In this document: positions 45,054 to 54,995 of the stretch, one piece after another
How positions within the stretch are numbered: the stretch's first letter is position 1
Layout of the letters: every line of letters begins with the position of its first letter
NCBI RefSeq assembly: GCF_002754375.1
Contig: NZ_PEFF01000001.1
Location: 6,093,501-6,157,500 of the forward strand
DNA from: Variovorax sp. 54
GTDB lineage: Bacteria; Pseudomonadota; Gammaproteobacteria; Burkholderiales; Burkholderiaceae_C
DNA length: 64,000 bases
Reading direction: 5' to 3'
Made by a program: the position numbers and the translations under genes
Notes under the pieces: model-generated
Databases searched by the model: none
What the model saw: only the letters and a program-made list of their open reading frames with translations
What the model was told of the DNA's origin: nothing

Positions 45054-46136
45054 TTAGAGAGCGGCGAGGGCCAGCGAGAGGCCCGAAACAAAGCCATCTT
45101 CCACGCGATGGCCGATGCACCAGTCACCGGCAATGCCGATGCGCGCCTTGGCGTCCCACAGGTGGGTCTGGCCGACCGGCACCTGTGTCTGCGCCTCGGG
45201 CCAGCAACGCGCCTGCGCATGGCTGGGCGTGGCGTGGATGCCGGTGATCTCCGAGAAGGCGCGCAGCAGCTTGGCCTCGATGCGCGCGGGCGTGTCGCGC
45301 AGGTGTTCTTCCGACCAGGTGGCGCTGGCCTGCAGGGTCCAGCGTTCGACGCGCTCGCGGCCGGGCTTGGACGATTCACGCGCCAGCCATGCCACGCGGT
45401 GGTGGGTGCTGCGCGCCACGTTCCATTGCGGGCCGAGGTGCGACATGTTGGCCTGGTTGGCCTGGGGGAAGGCGATCATCAGCGTCCAGCAGGGCGCGAT
45501 GCGCACGCGGTCGATCTTGCGGCTCAGCGTGGCCGAGCGTTCGCCGTCGGCCAGCAGTTCGCGGGTGCGTGCGGGCGGCACGGCCAGCAGCACGGCGTCG
45601 AAGCCGGAGTACACGTGCTGCGAATCGTCGGCACCGGCGGTGCGCAGCTGCCAGCGGGTGGCGTCGAGCGCGTCGGGCTCGATGCGGGTGACCTGGGTGC
45701 CGGTGACGAGGTGCTCGCCGAGCGGTGCGGCCCAGTGGGCCACGAGGGCGTCCATGCCGGGCTGGGCGACCCAGTGCGGCTCCAGCGAAGGCAACGCCGC
45801 TTCGGCCACGCGGCCGTGGGCGTCGAGCACGCGCACGAGGTTGGCGCTCCAGGGGCGGCACAGCGCGGGCGTGGTGGCCAGCACCTGCGCAAAGCGCGGG
45901 TCGCGCACGGTGAAGTATTGGGCGCCGCTGTCGAAGCGGCCGAAGGCGGTGTCGATGCTCGCCATCCGCCCGCCCGTCGTGGCCTCGCGTTCGAACACCG
46001 TGACACGGTGCCCGGCCTGCATCAGTGTGCGGGCGCAGGCCACGCCGGCAATGCCGGCGCCGATGACGGCGTAGTGGCGGGCGGCGGCGGGAGTTCGGTG
46101 GCGGTCGGCGGTGGCGCGGGCTTTGGCTTTGGGCAT
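45054..46136 (-). CDS. renalase-like FAD-dependent amine oxidoreductase
   Basis: A 360-residue flavoprotein: HYAVIGAGIAGVACARTLMQ near residue 21 is the dinucleotide motif, VFEREATTGGRMASIDTAFG follows, and FDSGAQYFTVRDPRFAQVLA is the typical renalase/amine oxidase block. C-terminal IGIAGDWCIGHRVEDGFVSG closes the FAD site. Bacterial renalases oxidise misreduced dihydronicotinamides. It is 6 bases upstream of gluQ and may be cotranscribed. The N-terminal Lys/Arg-rich 17 residues are outside the fold. Confidence 0.82.
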   Translation of the reverse strand: MPKAKARATADRHRTPAAARHYAVIGAGIAGVACARTLMQAGHRVTVFEREATTGGRMASIDTAFGRFDSGAQYFTVRDPRFAQVLATTPALCRPWSANLVRVLDAHGRVAEAALPSLEPHWVAQPGMDALVAHWAAPLGEHLVTGTQVTRIEPDALDATRWQLRTAGADDSQHVYSGFDAVLLAVPPARTRELLADGERSATLSRKIDRVRIAPCWTLMIAFPQANQANMSHLGPQWNVARSTHHRVAWLARESSKPGRERVERWTLQASATWSEEHLRDTPARIEAKLLRAFSEITGIHATPSHAQARCWPEAQTQVPVGQTHLWDAKARIGIAGDWCIGHRVEDGFVSGLSLALAAL

Positions 46137-46261
46137 GGCGGACTCTTTTCTTTTGACAGGGTGATGACGGAGGAGGCCGTACAGACTCTACCTCGGTCTG
46201 CGCACGTCGCCGGGCTGGGGCCGACCCTTACGAGGCCCCGCCCTTGCGTTGCATCAGGCGC

Positions 46262-47215
46262 TCAACGGCCCCGGTGCCGTTCGAGCAGCGCCTTGCGCGT
46301 GCCCTCGTGCTCGAACTGCGCGAGCCACCATTCGAGCGCGCGCCCCGGCTTGCCCGCGCTGCGCACGCGCCATGCGCAATGCATGGTGCCGAGCGGCGGC
46401 TGACGTTCGGTCTGCAGTTCGACGAGGTGGCCGGCCTCGATGTACGGCCGCGCCATCGGCTCGGGCAAGAAGCCGCCGCCCAGTCCGTGCAACTGCGCGG
46501 CGATCTTGGCCTGCATGCTGGGCACGGTGAGCACGTCCTGTCCGCCGACGAGGTTCACCGTCATGCTCGGCCCGCTGCGCACCGAGTCGGCCGCAGCCAC
46601 CGCGCGGTGCTGGCGCAGCACCGCATCGCTGATCGGCTGCGGCAGGCGCGCGAGCGGATGGTGCGGCGCCACGGCGAACACGAAGCGCAGCTCGCCGATG
46701 GGGCGGCTGCGGATGCCGGTGGCGGTGAAGGCCAGGCTCGCGGCATCGAGCACCGCGCCAATCGCCAGGTCGGCCTCGCCGCTGGTCAGCGCCTCAATGG
46801 TGCCGAGCAGGGTTTCGTCGCGCAGCTTCAGGCGCGTGGGCGGGTCGAGCGCGAAGAAGGCGGTGCACAGGTCGAGCAGCGGGTCGCGCGCGATCACGCT
46901 GTCCACCGCGATGGTCAGCATCGGCTCCCAGCCGGTGGCCACGCGCTTCACGCGGTTGGCCACGGCGTCGATCTCGCCGAGCAGGCGCGCGGCCTCGCGC
47001 AGCAGTTCGGCGCCGGCCTCGGTGAGGCGGGCCTGGCGCGCGCTGCGGTCGAACAGCAGCACGTCGAGCGCGTCTTCGATCTGCCGCACGCGGTAGCTCA
47101 GCGCGCTGGGCACGAGGCCGAGCGCGCGCGCGGCGGCGGCAAAGCTGCCGGCGGCCGCCACCGTCTGCAGCATGGCCAGCGCGTCGGGGGTCAGTACGTC
47201 TCGGGCGCTGGGCAT
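46262..47215 (-). CDS. LysR regulator divergent from the pirin operon
   Basis: A 317-residue LysR protein with HTH segment DALAMLQTVAAAGSFAAAAR and VPSALSYRVRQIEDALDVLL and an effector domain to the end. ATG 47215 was preferred because GGAG lies nine bases upstream; ATG 47236 has none. Its intergenic region with the pirin gene contains a perfect TTCAAAT-A-ATTTGAA palindrome with LysR-type T-N11-A spacing, a likely shared operator. Confidence 0.88.
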   Translation of the reverse strand: MPSARDVLTPDALAMLQTVAAAGSFAAAARALGLVPSALSYRVRQIEDALDVLLFDRSARQARLTEAGAELLREAARLLGEIDAVANRVKRVATGWEPMLTIAVDSVIARDPLLDLCTAFFALDPPTRLKLRDETLLGTIEALTSGEADLAIGAVLDAASLAFTATGIRSRPIGELRFVFAVAPHHPLARLPQPISDAVLRQHRAVAAADSVRSGPSMTVNLVGGQDVLTVPSMQAKIAAQLHGLGGGFLPEPMARPYIEAGHLVELQTERQPPLGTMHCAWRVRSAGKPGRALEWWLAQFEHEGTRKALLERHRGR

Positions 47216-47231
47216 GGGGCGGGCTCCATCG

Positions 47232-47246
47232 TTCAAATAATTTGAA
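47232..47246. promoter_or_regulatory. LysR-type palindromic operator
   Basis: TTCAAAT-A-ATTTGAA is a perfect 7-1-7 palindrome containing T-N11-A (47233 to 47245). It lies 17 bases upstream of the LysR start and about 130 bases upstream of the pirin start. Confidence 0.65.
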
Positions 47247-47378
47247 TGATGCCATCAAAACCCAGCGTCTTTCAGCGGGGGATGGAAGCCCAAAATTCTT
47301 CTCATCCGCTGCGCATCCGGCGCGGCCCACGACGAAAGCCCCGGCGCCCGAACCGGGTGGGGCAGCAAGGAGTTCGAT

Positions 47379-48080
<702 letters not shown>

Positions 48081-48141
48081 GACGGCGTCTTTTTCCTTTC
48101 TTTGTTCCTTTCGCTTCAATAACCACCGAGGAGTTTTCACC

Positions 48142-48567
48142 ATGGCCATTTCCACCACAACCACCGCCCCCAACGCCGCCCAGGACACGCTGGCACTCAT
48201 CGGCCGCGTGCTGCTCGCCGCGCTGTTCGTGCCCGCCGGCTTCGGCAAGCTCATGGGCTTTGCCGGCACCGTGGGGTACATCTCCTCGGTGGGCGCACCG
48301 CTGCCGCAGGTGGCGGCGGTCATCGCGATCGTCGTGGAGCTGGGGCTCGGCCTGCTGCTGCTGGTCGGCTTCAAGACGCGCGTGTCGGCGATCGTGCTGG
48401 CGATCTTCACCGTGGCCGCGGCCGTGCTGTTCCACAACTACTGGGCAATGCCCGCCGACAAGGCCTTCGTGAACCAGCTGATGTTCTTCAAGAACATCGC
48501 GATCGCCGGCGGTCTGCTCGCCTTCGCCGCCTTCGGCGCCGGTCGCTTCAGCATCGATAAGAAATAA
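48142..48567 (+). CDS. DoxX family membrane protein
   Basis: A 141-residue protein with four hydrophobic helices: LALIGRVLLAALFVPAGFGK, VAAVIAIVVELGLGLLLLVG, VSAIVLAIFTVAAAVLFHNY and NIAIAGGLLAFAAFGAGRFS. The HNYW motif and the FxPAGFGKL start mark the DoxX/YqjF family of small quinone-linked membrane proteins. Second gene of the pirin operon; the start at 48142 follows GAGGAG. It may link the flavodoxin-like reductase to quinones. Confidence 0.88.
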   Translation: MAISTTTTAPNAAQDTLALIGRVLLAALFVPAGFGKLMGFAGTVGYISSVGAPLPQVAAVIAIVVELGLGLLLLVGFKTRVSAIVLAIFTVAAAVLFHNYWAMPADKAFVNQLMFFKNIAIAGGLLAFAAFGAGRFSIDKK

Positions 48568-48641
48568 GCTCGCCCCCTGGCCGCGCGCACTTCGTGGGCG
48601 CGGCCTGCTGAATTCATCGCTTCTTTGAGGAAATCCGTTTC

Positions 48642-49193
48642 ATGGCAAACATCGTCGTTGTCTTCCATTCCGGCTACGGCCACACCCAGCGCGTGGCCCA
48701 GGCCGTGGCCGACGGGGCGGGCGCGCAGCTGCTCGCCATCGACGCCGACGGCAACCTGACCGCCGATGGCTGGGAGACGCTGGCCGCGGCCGACACCATC
48801 ATCTTCGGCTCACCGACCTACATGGGCGGCGTGAGCTGGCAGTTCAAGAAATTCGCCGACGCGTCGTCGAAGGTCTGGTACACGCAAGGCTGGAAAGACA
48901 AGCTCTTCGCCGGCTTCACCAACAGCGCCACGATGAACGGCGACAAGGTCACGACCATGACCTACCTGTGGACGCTGGCGATGCAGCACAGCGGCATCTG
49001 GGTCAGCATGGGCATCCTGCCGACCAACAACAAGGCGGCCACGCGCGACGCGATGAACTACGTCGGCGGCTACGGCGGCCTGCTCACGCAATCGCCTTCG
49101 GATGCGAGCCCGGCCGAGATGCCCAAGGGTGACCTCGAGACGGCACGCGCCTTCGGCGAGCGCATCGGCACGGTGGCAAGATCGCGCGCATAA
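48642..49193 (+). CDS. flavodoxin/NADPH-dependent FMN reductase family protein
   Basis: A 183-residue flavodoxin-fold protein: VVVFHSGYGHTQRVAQAVAD binds the FMN phosphate, IIFGSPTYMGGVSWQFKKFA is the second FMN loop and DKLFAGFTNSATMNGDKVTT the third. It resembles WrbA-like quinone reductases but is a shorter variant. Third gene of the pirin operon, 74 bases after doxX, with GAGGAA before its ATG. Confidence 0.87.
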   Translation: MANIVVVFHSGYGHTQRVAQAVADGAGAQLLAIDADGNLTADGWETLAAADTIIFGSPTYMGGVSWQFKKFADASSKVWYTQGWKDKLFAGFTNSATMNGDKVTTMTYLWTLAMQHSGIWVSMGILPTNNKAATRDAMNYVGGYGGLLTQSPSDASPAEMPKGDLETARAFGERIGTVARSRA

Positions 49194-49227
49194 CGCCCCC
49201 ACCGAACCTCGCCCTCAGGAGAACACG

Positions 49228-50151
49228 ATGACCGACACGATCCCCGAAATTCAATTGCTGCGACCCCACGACAAGGACCTGGGCGGTGGCTTCAACGTGC
49301 GCCGTGTGCTGCCGGCGGCGCAGCGTCGCTCGGTCGGGCCCTTCGTGTTCTTCGACCACTTCGGTCCGGCCACCGAGCAGCCCGGCAACGCGCACGACGT
49401 GCGGCCGCATCCGCACATCGGGCTGGCGACGGTCACCTATCTGTTCGAGGGCGCGATGATGCACCGCGACAGCCTCGGCAGCGTGCAGGAAATCCAGCCC
49501 GGCGCCATCAACTGGATGACCGCGGGGCGCGGCATCGTGCACTCCGAGCGCAAGCCCGAGCGCCTGCTGGCCGATACCTTCGTGAACCACGGCCTGCAGC
49601 TGTGGGCCGCGCTGCCGCAGGCCCATGAAGAGGTCGAGCCCAGCTTCGAGCACACGCCGGCCGAGGCGATTCCCGAGCTGACGGTGCAGGGCGTGCCGGT
49701 GCGCGTGCTGGTGGGCGAGGCCTTCGGCGTGCGCTCGCCGGTGAAGACGCTGGCGCAGACGGTCTACCTCGATATCGCGCTGCCGGCTGGCGGCCGTTTC
49801 GAGCTGCCCGTGTTGGCGCCCGAGCTGGCGGTCTACATGGTGGACGGCGATGCGCTGGTGAACGGTGAGCTGGCGCCCGCCCACACGATGGCGGTGCTGC
49901 CTGACGGGCAGGGCGCGGTGCTGAGTGCCGACACGGCGGTGCGCCTGATGGTGATCGGCGGCGAGCCGCTCGACGGCCCGCGCTACATCACCTGGAATTT
50001 CGTTTCGAGCCGGCGTGAGCGCATCCTCGAGGCCGGTGCCGACTGGGCCGCGCAGCGCATGGGCCAGGTGCCCGGCGAGACCGAGTTCATTCCGCTGCCG
50101 GGCAAGCCCTTCGGCGTGCGCGAGCCCGACACGGGCACCACGCCGGTCTGA
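49228..50151 (+). CDS. pirin family protein (pirin/RmlC-type)
   Basis: A 307-residue pirin of the longer type: GGFNVRRVLPAAQRRSVGPF, VFFDHFGPATEQPGN, RPHPHIGLATVTYLFEGAMM and TAGRGIVHSERKP. The His in PHPHIG and the HSE block are the metal ligands. Second pirin of the operon, 34 bases after the flavodoxin gene with CAGGAG upstream. The two pirins are of different subgroups, so they are not recent duplicates. The C-terminal domain is complete. Confidence 0.88.
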   Translation: MTDTIPEIQLLRPHDKDLGGGFNVRRVLPAAQRRSVGPFVFFDHFGPATEQPGNAHDVRPHPHIGLATVTYLFEGAMMHRDSLGSVQEIQPGAINWMTAGRGIVHSERKPERLLADTFVNHGLQLWAALPQAHEEVEPSFEHTPAEAIPELTVQGVPVRVLVGEAFGVRSPVKTLAQTVYLDIALPAGGRFELPVLAPELAVYMVDGDALVNGELAPAHTMAVLPDGQGAVLSADTAVRLMVIGGEPLDGPRYITWNFVSSRRERILEAGADWAAQRMGQVPGETEFIPLPGKPFGVREPDTGTTPV

Positions 50152-50160
50152 CCCCGCTGT

Positions 50161-50946
50161 TTACTGCTTGATGCCGATGTCCGGGTCTTCCGAGGCCCGG
50201 GCACTGGCATCGGAGGCGCGCGCGCTGAGGTCGGGTGCCAGGGCCCGGCGGCCGTCGAACACGAAGCAGTCGCCGTGGTAGTGCGCGCCGCCGACGTCCT
50301 CGAAGTACTTGAGGATGCCGCCTTCGAGCTGCAGCACGTGCTCCACGCCTTCCTCGCGCATGAGGATGGCCGCCTTCTCGCAGCGGATGCCGCCGGTGCA
50401 GAAGCTCACCACCGTCTTGCCTTCGAAGTCGGCGCGGTGCGCTTTCAATGCGGGCGGGAACTCGGTGAACTTGGTGATGCGCCAGTCGACCGCGCCGTCG
50501 AAGGTGCCTTCGTCGACTTCGAAGTCGTTGCGCGTGTCCAGCATCACGATCTCGCGGCCCTCGTCGTCGTGGCCCTGGTCGAGCCAGCGCTTGAGCGTGG
50601 GCGCGTCCACGCCGGGCGCACGGCCGGCGGCGGGCTGGATGGCCGGGTGGTCCATGCGGATGATCTCGCGCTTGAGCTTCACCAGCATGCGCCGGAAGGG
50701 CTGCGTGGCCGACCAGCTTTCCTTGGTTTCGAGGTCGGCAAAGCGCGCATCGGCACGCAGGTCGGCCAGGAAGGCGTGGATGGCCTGCGCCGTCCCCGCC
50801 AGAAACAGGTTGATACCTTCGGGCGCCAGCAGGATGGTGCCCATGAGGCCCAGGGCCTGCGCGCGGTCGCGCAGGGTCTCACGCAGCACGGGGCTGTCGT
50901 TGATGCCCACGAACTTGTAGGCGGCGATATTCAAAATCTCTTGCAC
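50161..50946 (-). CDS. trhO: tRNA uridine(34) hydroxylase TrhO (YceA)
   Basis: A 261-residue rhodanese-fold enzyme that makes 5-hydroxyuridine at tRNA position 34. The family blocks are [40 protein letters not shown] and the active-site loop [15 protein letters not shown] with Cys183 and Cys189. The start is GTG at 50946; a TACAAT -10 element lies six bases upstream of the expected transcription start, two to three bases before the GTG. It is divergent from dnaE. The last 30 residues are a repetitive tail ([16 protein letters not shown]). Confidence 0.92.
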   Translation of the reverse strand: MQEILNIAAYKFVGINDSPVLRETLRDRAQALGLMGTILLAPEGINLFLAGTAQAIHAFLADLRADARFADLETKESWSATQPFRRMLVKLKREIIRMDHPAIQPAAGRAPGVDAPTLKRWLDQGHDDEGREIVMLDTRNDFEVDEGTFDGAVDWRITKFTEFPPALKAHRADFEGKTVVSFCTGGIRCEKAAILMREEGVEHVLQLEGGILKYFEDVGGAHYHGDCFVFDGRRALAPDLSARASDASARASEDPDIGIKQ

Positions 50947-50953
50947 GGGGCGG

Positions 50954-51002
50954 GATTGTAGGGATCACCGCACCACATGGTGGGGTGGCGCTTCCTACAA
51001 TC
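50954..51002. promoter_or_regulatory. mirror-image divergent promoters of trhO and dnaE
   Basis: GATTGTAGG (50954-50962) and its exact reverse complement CCTACAATC (50994-51002) frame a 31-base centre. Each arm carries a TACAAT -10 box pointing outwards, placed so that transcription starts at or within a few bases of each start codon. The centre contains CACCACATGGTGGGG. The -35 regions are poor. Confidence 0.65.
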
Positions 51003-51007
51003 GACGG

Positions 51008-54000
51008 ATGTTTGTTCACCTGCGTCTGCACACCGAGTTTTCCGTCGTCGATGGCACGAATCGAATCGACGAAGTCATCAAGGTCGCCGCTGCCGACAAG
51101 CAGCCCGCGCTGGCCATCACCGACCTGAACAACCTGTTCGGGACGGTCAAGTTCTACAAGCAGGGCCGGGGCAAGGGCGTCAAGCCCGTCATCGGCGCTG
51201 AAATCTTCATCGACGGGCTGGGCAAGGAGCCCGGCGCGCTGACCCGCCTCATCCTGCTGGTGCAGAGCATCGAGGGCTACCTCAACCTGTCGGAGCTGCT
51301 GGCCCGCGCCTGGACACAGAACGTGAGCCGCGGCCAGTCGCAGGCGGCCTGCAAGCTCGAATGGCTGCAGGAACTGCAGGGCGGGCTGATCGCGCTGTCG
51401 GGCGCACAGGCCGGGCCGCTGGGCCAGCCGCTGCTGCAAGGCCAGGAAGAGCGCGCCGCCGAGCTGGCGCTGCAGCTCGCGGGCATGTTCCCGCACCGTT
51501 TCTACATCGAGCTGCAACGCGCCGGCCGCCCTGAAGACGAACCGCACGTGATTGCCGCAGTGAAGCTCGCCGCCCGCCTGAAGCTGCCGGTGGTCGCCAC
51601 GCACCCGGTGCAGTTCGCCGAACGCCAGGACTACGAAGCGCATGAGGCGCGCGTGTGCATTTCCGAAGGCGAAATTCTGGGCAACCCGCGCCGCGTGCGC
51701 AAGTTCACCGAAGAGCAGTACTTCAAGTCGAGCGCCGAGATGCAGGCGCTGTTCGCCGACGTGCCGAGCGCGCTGGCCAACACGGTCGAGATCGCCAAGC
51801 GCTGCAACCTGACGCTGGTGCTCGGCAAGCCGCAACTGCCCGACTTCCCGACGCCCTTCATCAGCGAAGGCGTGCGCATGCCGATCGGCGAGTTCTTCCG
51901 CCAGGAGTCGTTCGACGGGCTGGAGGTGCGGCTGAAGCACCTGTTCCCCGACGAAGCCAAGCGTGAGGCTGAGCGGGCGCGCTACGTGGAGCGCCTCGAG
52001 TTCGAGATCAACACGATCCTGAACATGGGCTTCCCCGGCTACTTCCTGATCGTGGGCGACTTCATCAAGTGGGCCAAGGAAAACGGCTGCCCCGTGGGGC
52101 CGGGCCGGGGCTCGGGTGCAGGCTCGCTCGTGGCCTACGCGCTGAAGATCACCGACCTCGACCCGCTCGAATACAAGCTGCTGTTCGAACGTTTCCTGAA
52201 CCCCGAACGCGTCTCGATGCCCGACTTCGACATCGACTTCTGCCAGGGCAACCGGGACCGCGTGATCGACTACGTGAAGGACAAGTACGGCCGCAACGCC
52301 GTGAGCCAGATCGCCACCTTCGGCACCATGGCCGCGCGCGCGGCCATCCGCGACGTGGGCCGCGTGCTCGACATGAGCTACATGTTCTGCGACGGCATCA
52401 GCAAGCTGATTCCGAACAAGCCGGGCATGTCGGTCACGCTGCAGTACCCGCCCGCGACCAAGATCGAAGGCGACAAGAACAACTACGCCATCGAGATGGA
52501 GCCGCAACTGGCGGAGCGCATCGAGAAGGAAGAAGAAGTCCGCATGCTGGTCGAGCTCGCGCAGAAGCTCGAAGGCATGACCCGCAACATCGGCATGCAC
52601 GCCGGCGGCGTGCTCATTGCGCCGGGCAAGCTCACCGACTTCTGCCCGCTGTACCAGCAGCCCGGCAGCGAATCGGCCGTGAGCCAGTACGACAAGGACG
52701 ACGTCGAAGCCATCGGCCTCGTGAAGTTCGACTTCTTGGGTCTTGCGACGCTCACCATCCTGGAGATTGCGCGCGAGTTCATCATGAAGCGCCACAAGAG
52801 CCAGGAGAACTTCGCGTTCGAGAACATCCCGCTGAACGACGGACCGACCTACCGCCTGTTCTCCGACGGCAAGACCGAGGCCGTGTTCCAGTTCGAATCC
52901 CGCGGCATGCAGGGCATGCTGAAAGATGCGCGGCCCACGCGCCTGGAAGATCTGATCGCGCTGAACGCGCTGTACCGTCCGGGCCCGATGGACCTGATTC
53001 CCAGCTTCGTGGCGCGCAAGCACGGCCGCGAAGACGTGGAGTACCCGCACCCGGCCGTGGCCGAAATGCTCTCCGAGACCTACGGGATCATGGTCTACCA
53101 GGAGCAGGTGATGCAGACCGCGCAGATCCTGGGCGGTTACTCGCTCGGCGGCGCCGACTTGCTTCGCCGCGCGATGGGCAAGAAGAAGCTCGAGGAAATG
53201 GCCGAGCACCGCGAGAAGTTCCGCGCGGGCGCCCTGGCCACGCACGGCATCGTGCAGGACAAGGCCGACGAAATCTTCGACTTGATGGAGAAGTTCGCGG
53301 GCTACGGCTTCAACAAGTCGCACGCCGCCGCCTACTCGCTGCTGGCGTACCACACGGGCTGGCTCAAGGTCCATTACACGGCCGAGTTCTTCTGCGCCAA
53401 TATGACCGTGGAAATGGACGACACGGACAAGCTGAAGCTCTTGTTCGAAGACGCCCAGAAGAACTTCAACATCACCTTCGAGCCGCCGGACGTGAACCGC
53501 GGCAACTACCGCTTCGAGCCGGTCACCAACCGGATCATCCGCTACGGCCTGGGCGCCGTGAAGGGCACGGGCCAGCTCGCGGTCGAGGCCGTGGTGCGCG
53601 CGCGCGAAGAGGGCGGGCCGTTCAAGAGCCTGTACGACTTCTGCGTGCGCATCGACCGCCAGCGCATCAACAAGCGCACGGTCGAAGCGCTCATCAAGGC
53701 CGGCGCGTTCGACGCGATCCAGCAGAACCGCGCGTCGCTCATCGCCTCGGTCGATCGTGCCTTCGAGTTCGCCATTGCCACCGCGGCCAACGCCTCGCAG
53801 GTCGATATCTTCGGCGACTGCGAGCACGGTTCGGCCACGCAGGAACCCGACCTGGTCGATGCCACGCCCTGGGGCGTGAAGGAGCGCCTGACCTTCGAGA
53901 AGACCGCCGTCGGCTTCTACCTGTCGGGCCACCTGTTCGACGAGGTCTCGCACGAGGTGCGGCGCTTCTGCAAGCGCGAGATCGGCGACCTGCTCGACAG

Positions 54001-54526
54001 CCGCGACCCGCAGGTCATTGCCGGCATCGTGAGCGACTTCCGCGTCATCAACGGCCAGCGCGGCCGGCTGGCGATCTTCAAGCTCGACGACAAGTCGGAG
54101 TCCATCGACGCCACGGCCGACGAGGCGCTCATCAACGCCAACCGCAACACGCTGAAGGACGACGAGCTCGTCATCGTGAGCGGCAAGCTGCAGCCCGCGC
54201 GCGGCGGCTTCGAGGCGCGCTTCCAGGTGCAGCAGGTGTGGGACCTGGCTTCGGCGCGCTGCCGCTTCGGCAAGTTCCTGCGCGTGGCGGTCAACGGCAA
54301 GGTGCCCGAGATCGCGCGCCTCCTGAAAGACTTTCCGGCGCGCACCGAGCAGACCGAGGTCGGTGACCTGGTGCACGGCCTGCCCGTGCGCCTGTCGATG
54401 GCGCGGGGCGGGGCACAGGTCGAGTTGCAACTGGGCGAGCGCGCGAAGTTCTTCCCGACCGATGCGGCGCTCGCGAGCTGGACCGCGCAGGCGGAAGCCG
54501 GCAAGGCGCAGGTCATCTACGATTGA
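51008..54526 (+). CDS. dnaE: DNA polymerase III subunit alpha
   Basis: A 1,172-residue replicative polymerase, full length for DnaE1. The PHP domain starts at once (FVHLRLHTEFSVVDGTNRID), catalytic Asp408 and Asp410 are in SMPDFDIDFCQG, Asp575 in LVKFDFLGL, and the tower, beta-binding and OB regions follow to about 1170. It replicates the chromosome within the Pol III holoenzyme. A TACAAT box six to seven bases before the ATG suggests a leaderless message. It is followed by a periplasmic OB-fold gene. Confidence 0.97.
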   Translation: MFVHLRLHTEFSVVDGTNRIDEVIKVAAADKQPALAITDLNNLFGTVKFYKQGRGKGVKPVIGAEIFIDGLGKEPGALTRLILLVQSIEGYLNLSELLARAWTQNVSRGQSQAACKLEWLQELQGGLIALSGAQAGPLGQPLLQGQEERAAELALQLAGMFPHRFYIELQRAGRPEDEPHVIAAVKLAARLKLPVVATHPVQFAERQDYEAHEARVCISEGEILGNPRRVRKFTEEQYFKSSAEMQALFADVPSALANTVEIAKRCNLTLVLGKPQLPDFPTPFISEGVRMPIGEFFRQESFDGLEVRLKHLFPDEAKREAERARYVERLEFEINTILNMGFPGYFLIVGDFIKWAKENGCPVGPGRGSGAGSLVAYALKITDLDPLEYKLLFERFLNPERVSMPDFDIDFCQGNRDRVIDYVKDKYGRNAVSQIATFGTMAARAAIRDVGRVLDMSYMFCDGISKLIPNKPGMSVTLQYPPATKIEGDKNNYAIEMEPQLAERIEKEEEVRMLVELAQKLEGMTRNIGMHAGGVLIAPGKLTDFCPLYQQPGSESAVSQYDKDDVEAIGLVKFDFLGLATLTILEIAREFIMKRHKSQENFAFENIPLNDGPTYRLFSDGKTEAVFQFESRGMQGMLKDARPTRLEDLIALNALYRPGPMDLIPSFVARKHGREDVEYPHPAVAEMLSETYGIMVYQEQVMQTAQILGGYSLGGADLLRRAMGKKKLEEMAEHREKFRAGALATHGIVQDKADEIFDLMEKFAGYGFNKSHAAAYSLLAYHTGWLKVHYTAEFFCANMTVEMDDTDKLKLLFEDAQKNFNITFEPPDVNRGNYRFEPVTNRIIRYGLGAVKGTGQLAVEAVVRAREEGGPFKSLYDFCVRIDRQRINKRTVEALIKAGAFDAIQQNRASLIASVDRAFEFAIATAANASQVDIFGDCEHGSATQEPDLVDATPWGVKERLTFEKTAVGFYLSGHLFDEVSHEVRRFCKREIGDLLDSRDPQVIAGIVSDFRVINGQRGRLAIFKLDDKSESIDATADEALINANRNTLKDDELVIVSGKLQPARGGFEARFQVQQVWDLASARCRFGKFLRVAVNGKVPEIARLLKDFPARTEQTEVGDLVHGLPVRLSMARGGAQVELQLGERAKFFPTDAALASWTAQAEAGKAQVIYD

Positions 54527-54623
54527 TCGGATCGCGCGGGCCGGCGGGGAACCTCGGGGCCTTCGTGCGGTCCATCAGTCTGTTGCAACCTGGCCTTGGG
54601 CCACTCACAGGAGGAACGACCGC

Positions 54624-54995
54624 ATGCATTTCAAGAAGATCCTCAAGACCACCGCATTGACGTTCGGCCTGGCGCTGCCCATGGCTGCGGCCTGGGCCCA
54701 GTACGCCGGCCCGAGTTCGGTGCCCAACCTCACGGTCAAGCAGCTGCTCGAAACCGGGCAGGACGACCAGCACGCCACGGTGCGCGGCTTCATCGTCTCG
54801 CACGACGGCGGCGAGCACTACACCTTCGCCGACGACACGGGCCGCCTGAAGGTCGAGATCGACGCCAAGTACTTCCCGCCGGGCGTGAAGATCGATGACA
54901 AGGTGCGCGTCGAGCTCAGCGGCGAGTTCGACAAGGACCGGCTCACCGGCAAGACCGAACTCGACGTCAAGCGCGTCATCACCGTCCTGCGCTGA
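54624..54995 (+). CDS. BOF (YgiW/YdeI) family periplasmic protein
   Basis: A 123-residue protein with signal peptide (LTFGLALPMAAAWA|Q) and a bacterial OB-fold domain of the YgiW/YdeI type: NLTVKQLLETGQDDQHATVR, HYTFADDTGRLKVEIDAKYF and RVELSGEFDKDRLTGKTELD. Such proteins affect stress tolerance and envelope homeostasis; the ligand is unclear. GGAGG precedes the start. Its last 17 bases overlap the convergent helicase gene. Confidence 0.85.
   Translation: MHFKKILKTTALTFGLALPMAAAWAQYAGPSSVPNLTVKQLLETGQDDQHATVRGFIVSHDGGEHYTFADDTGRLKVEIDAKYFPPGVKIDDKVRVELSGEFDKDRLTGKTELDVKRVITVLR

Noticed and set aside
50879..54430. A 1,183-codon open frame on the minus strand opposite dnaE
   Set aside because: It is a composition artefact; dnaE on the plus strand has all catalytic residues.
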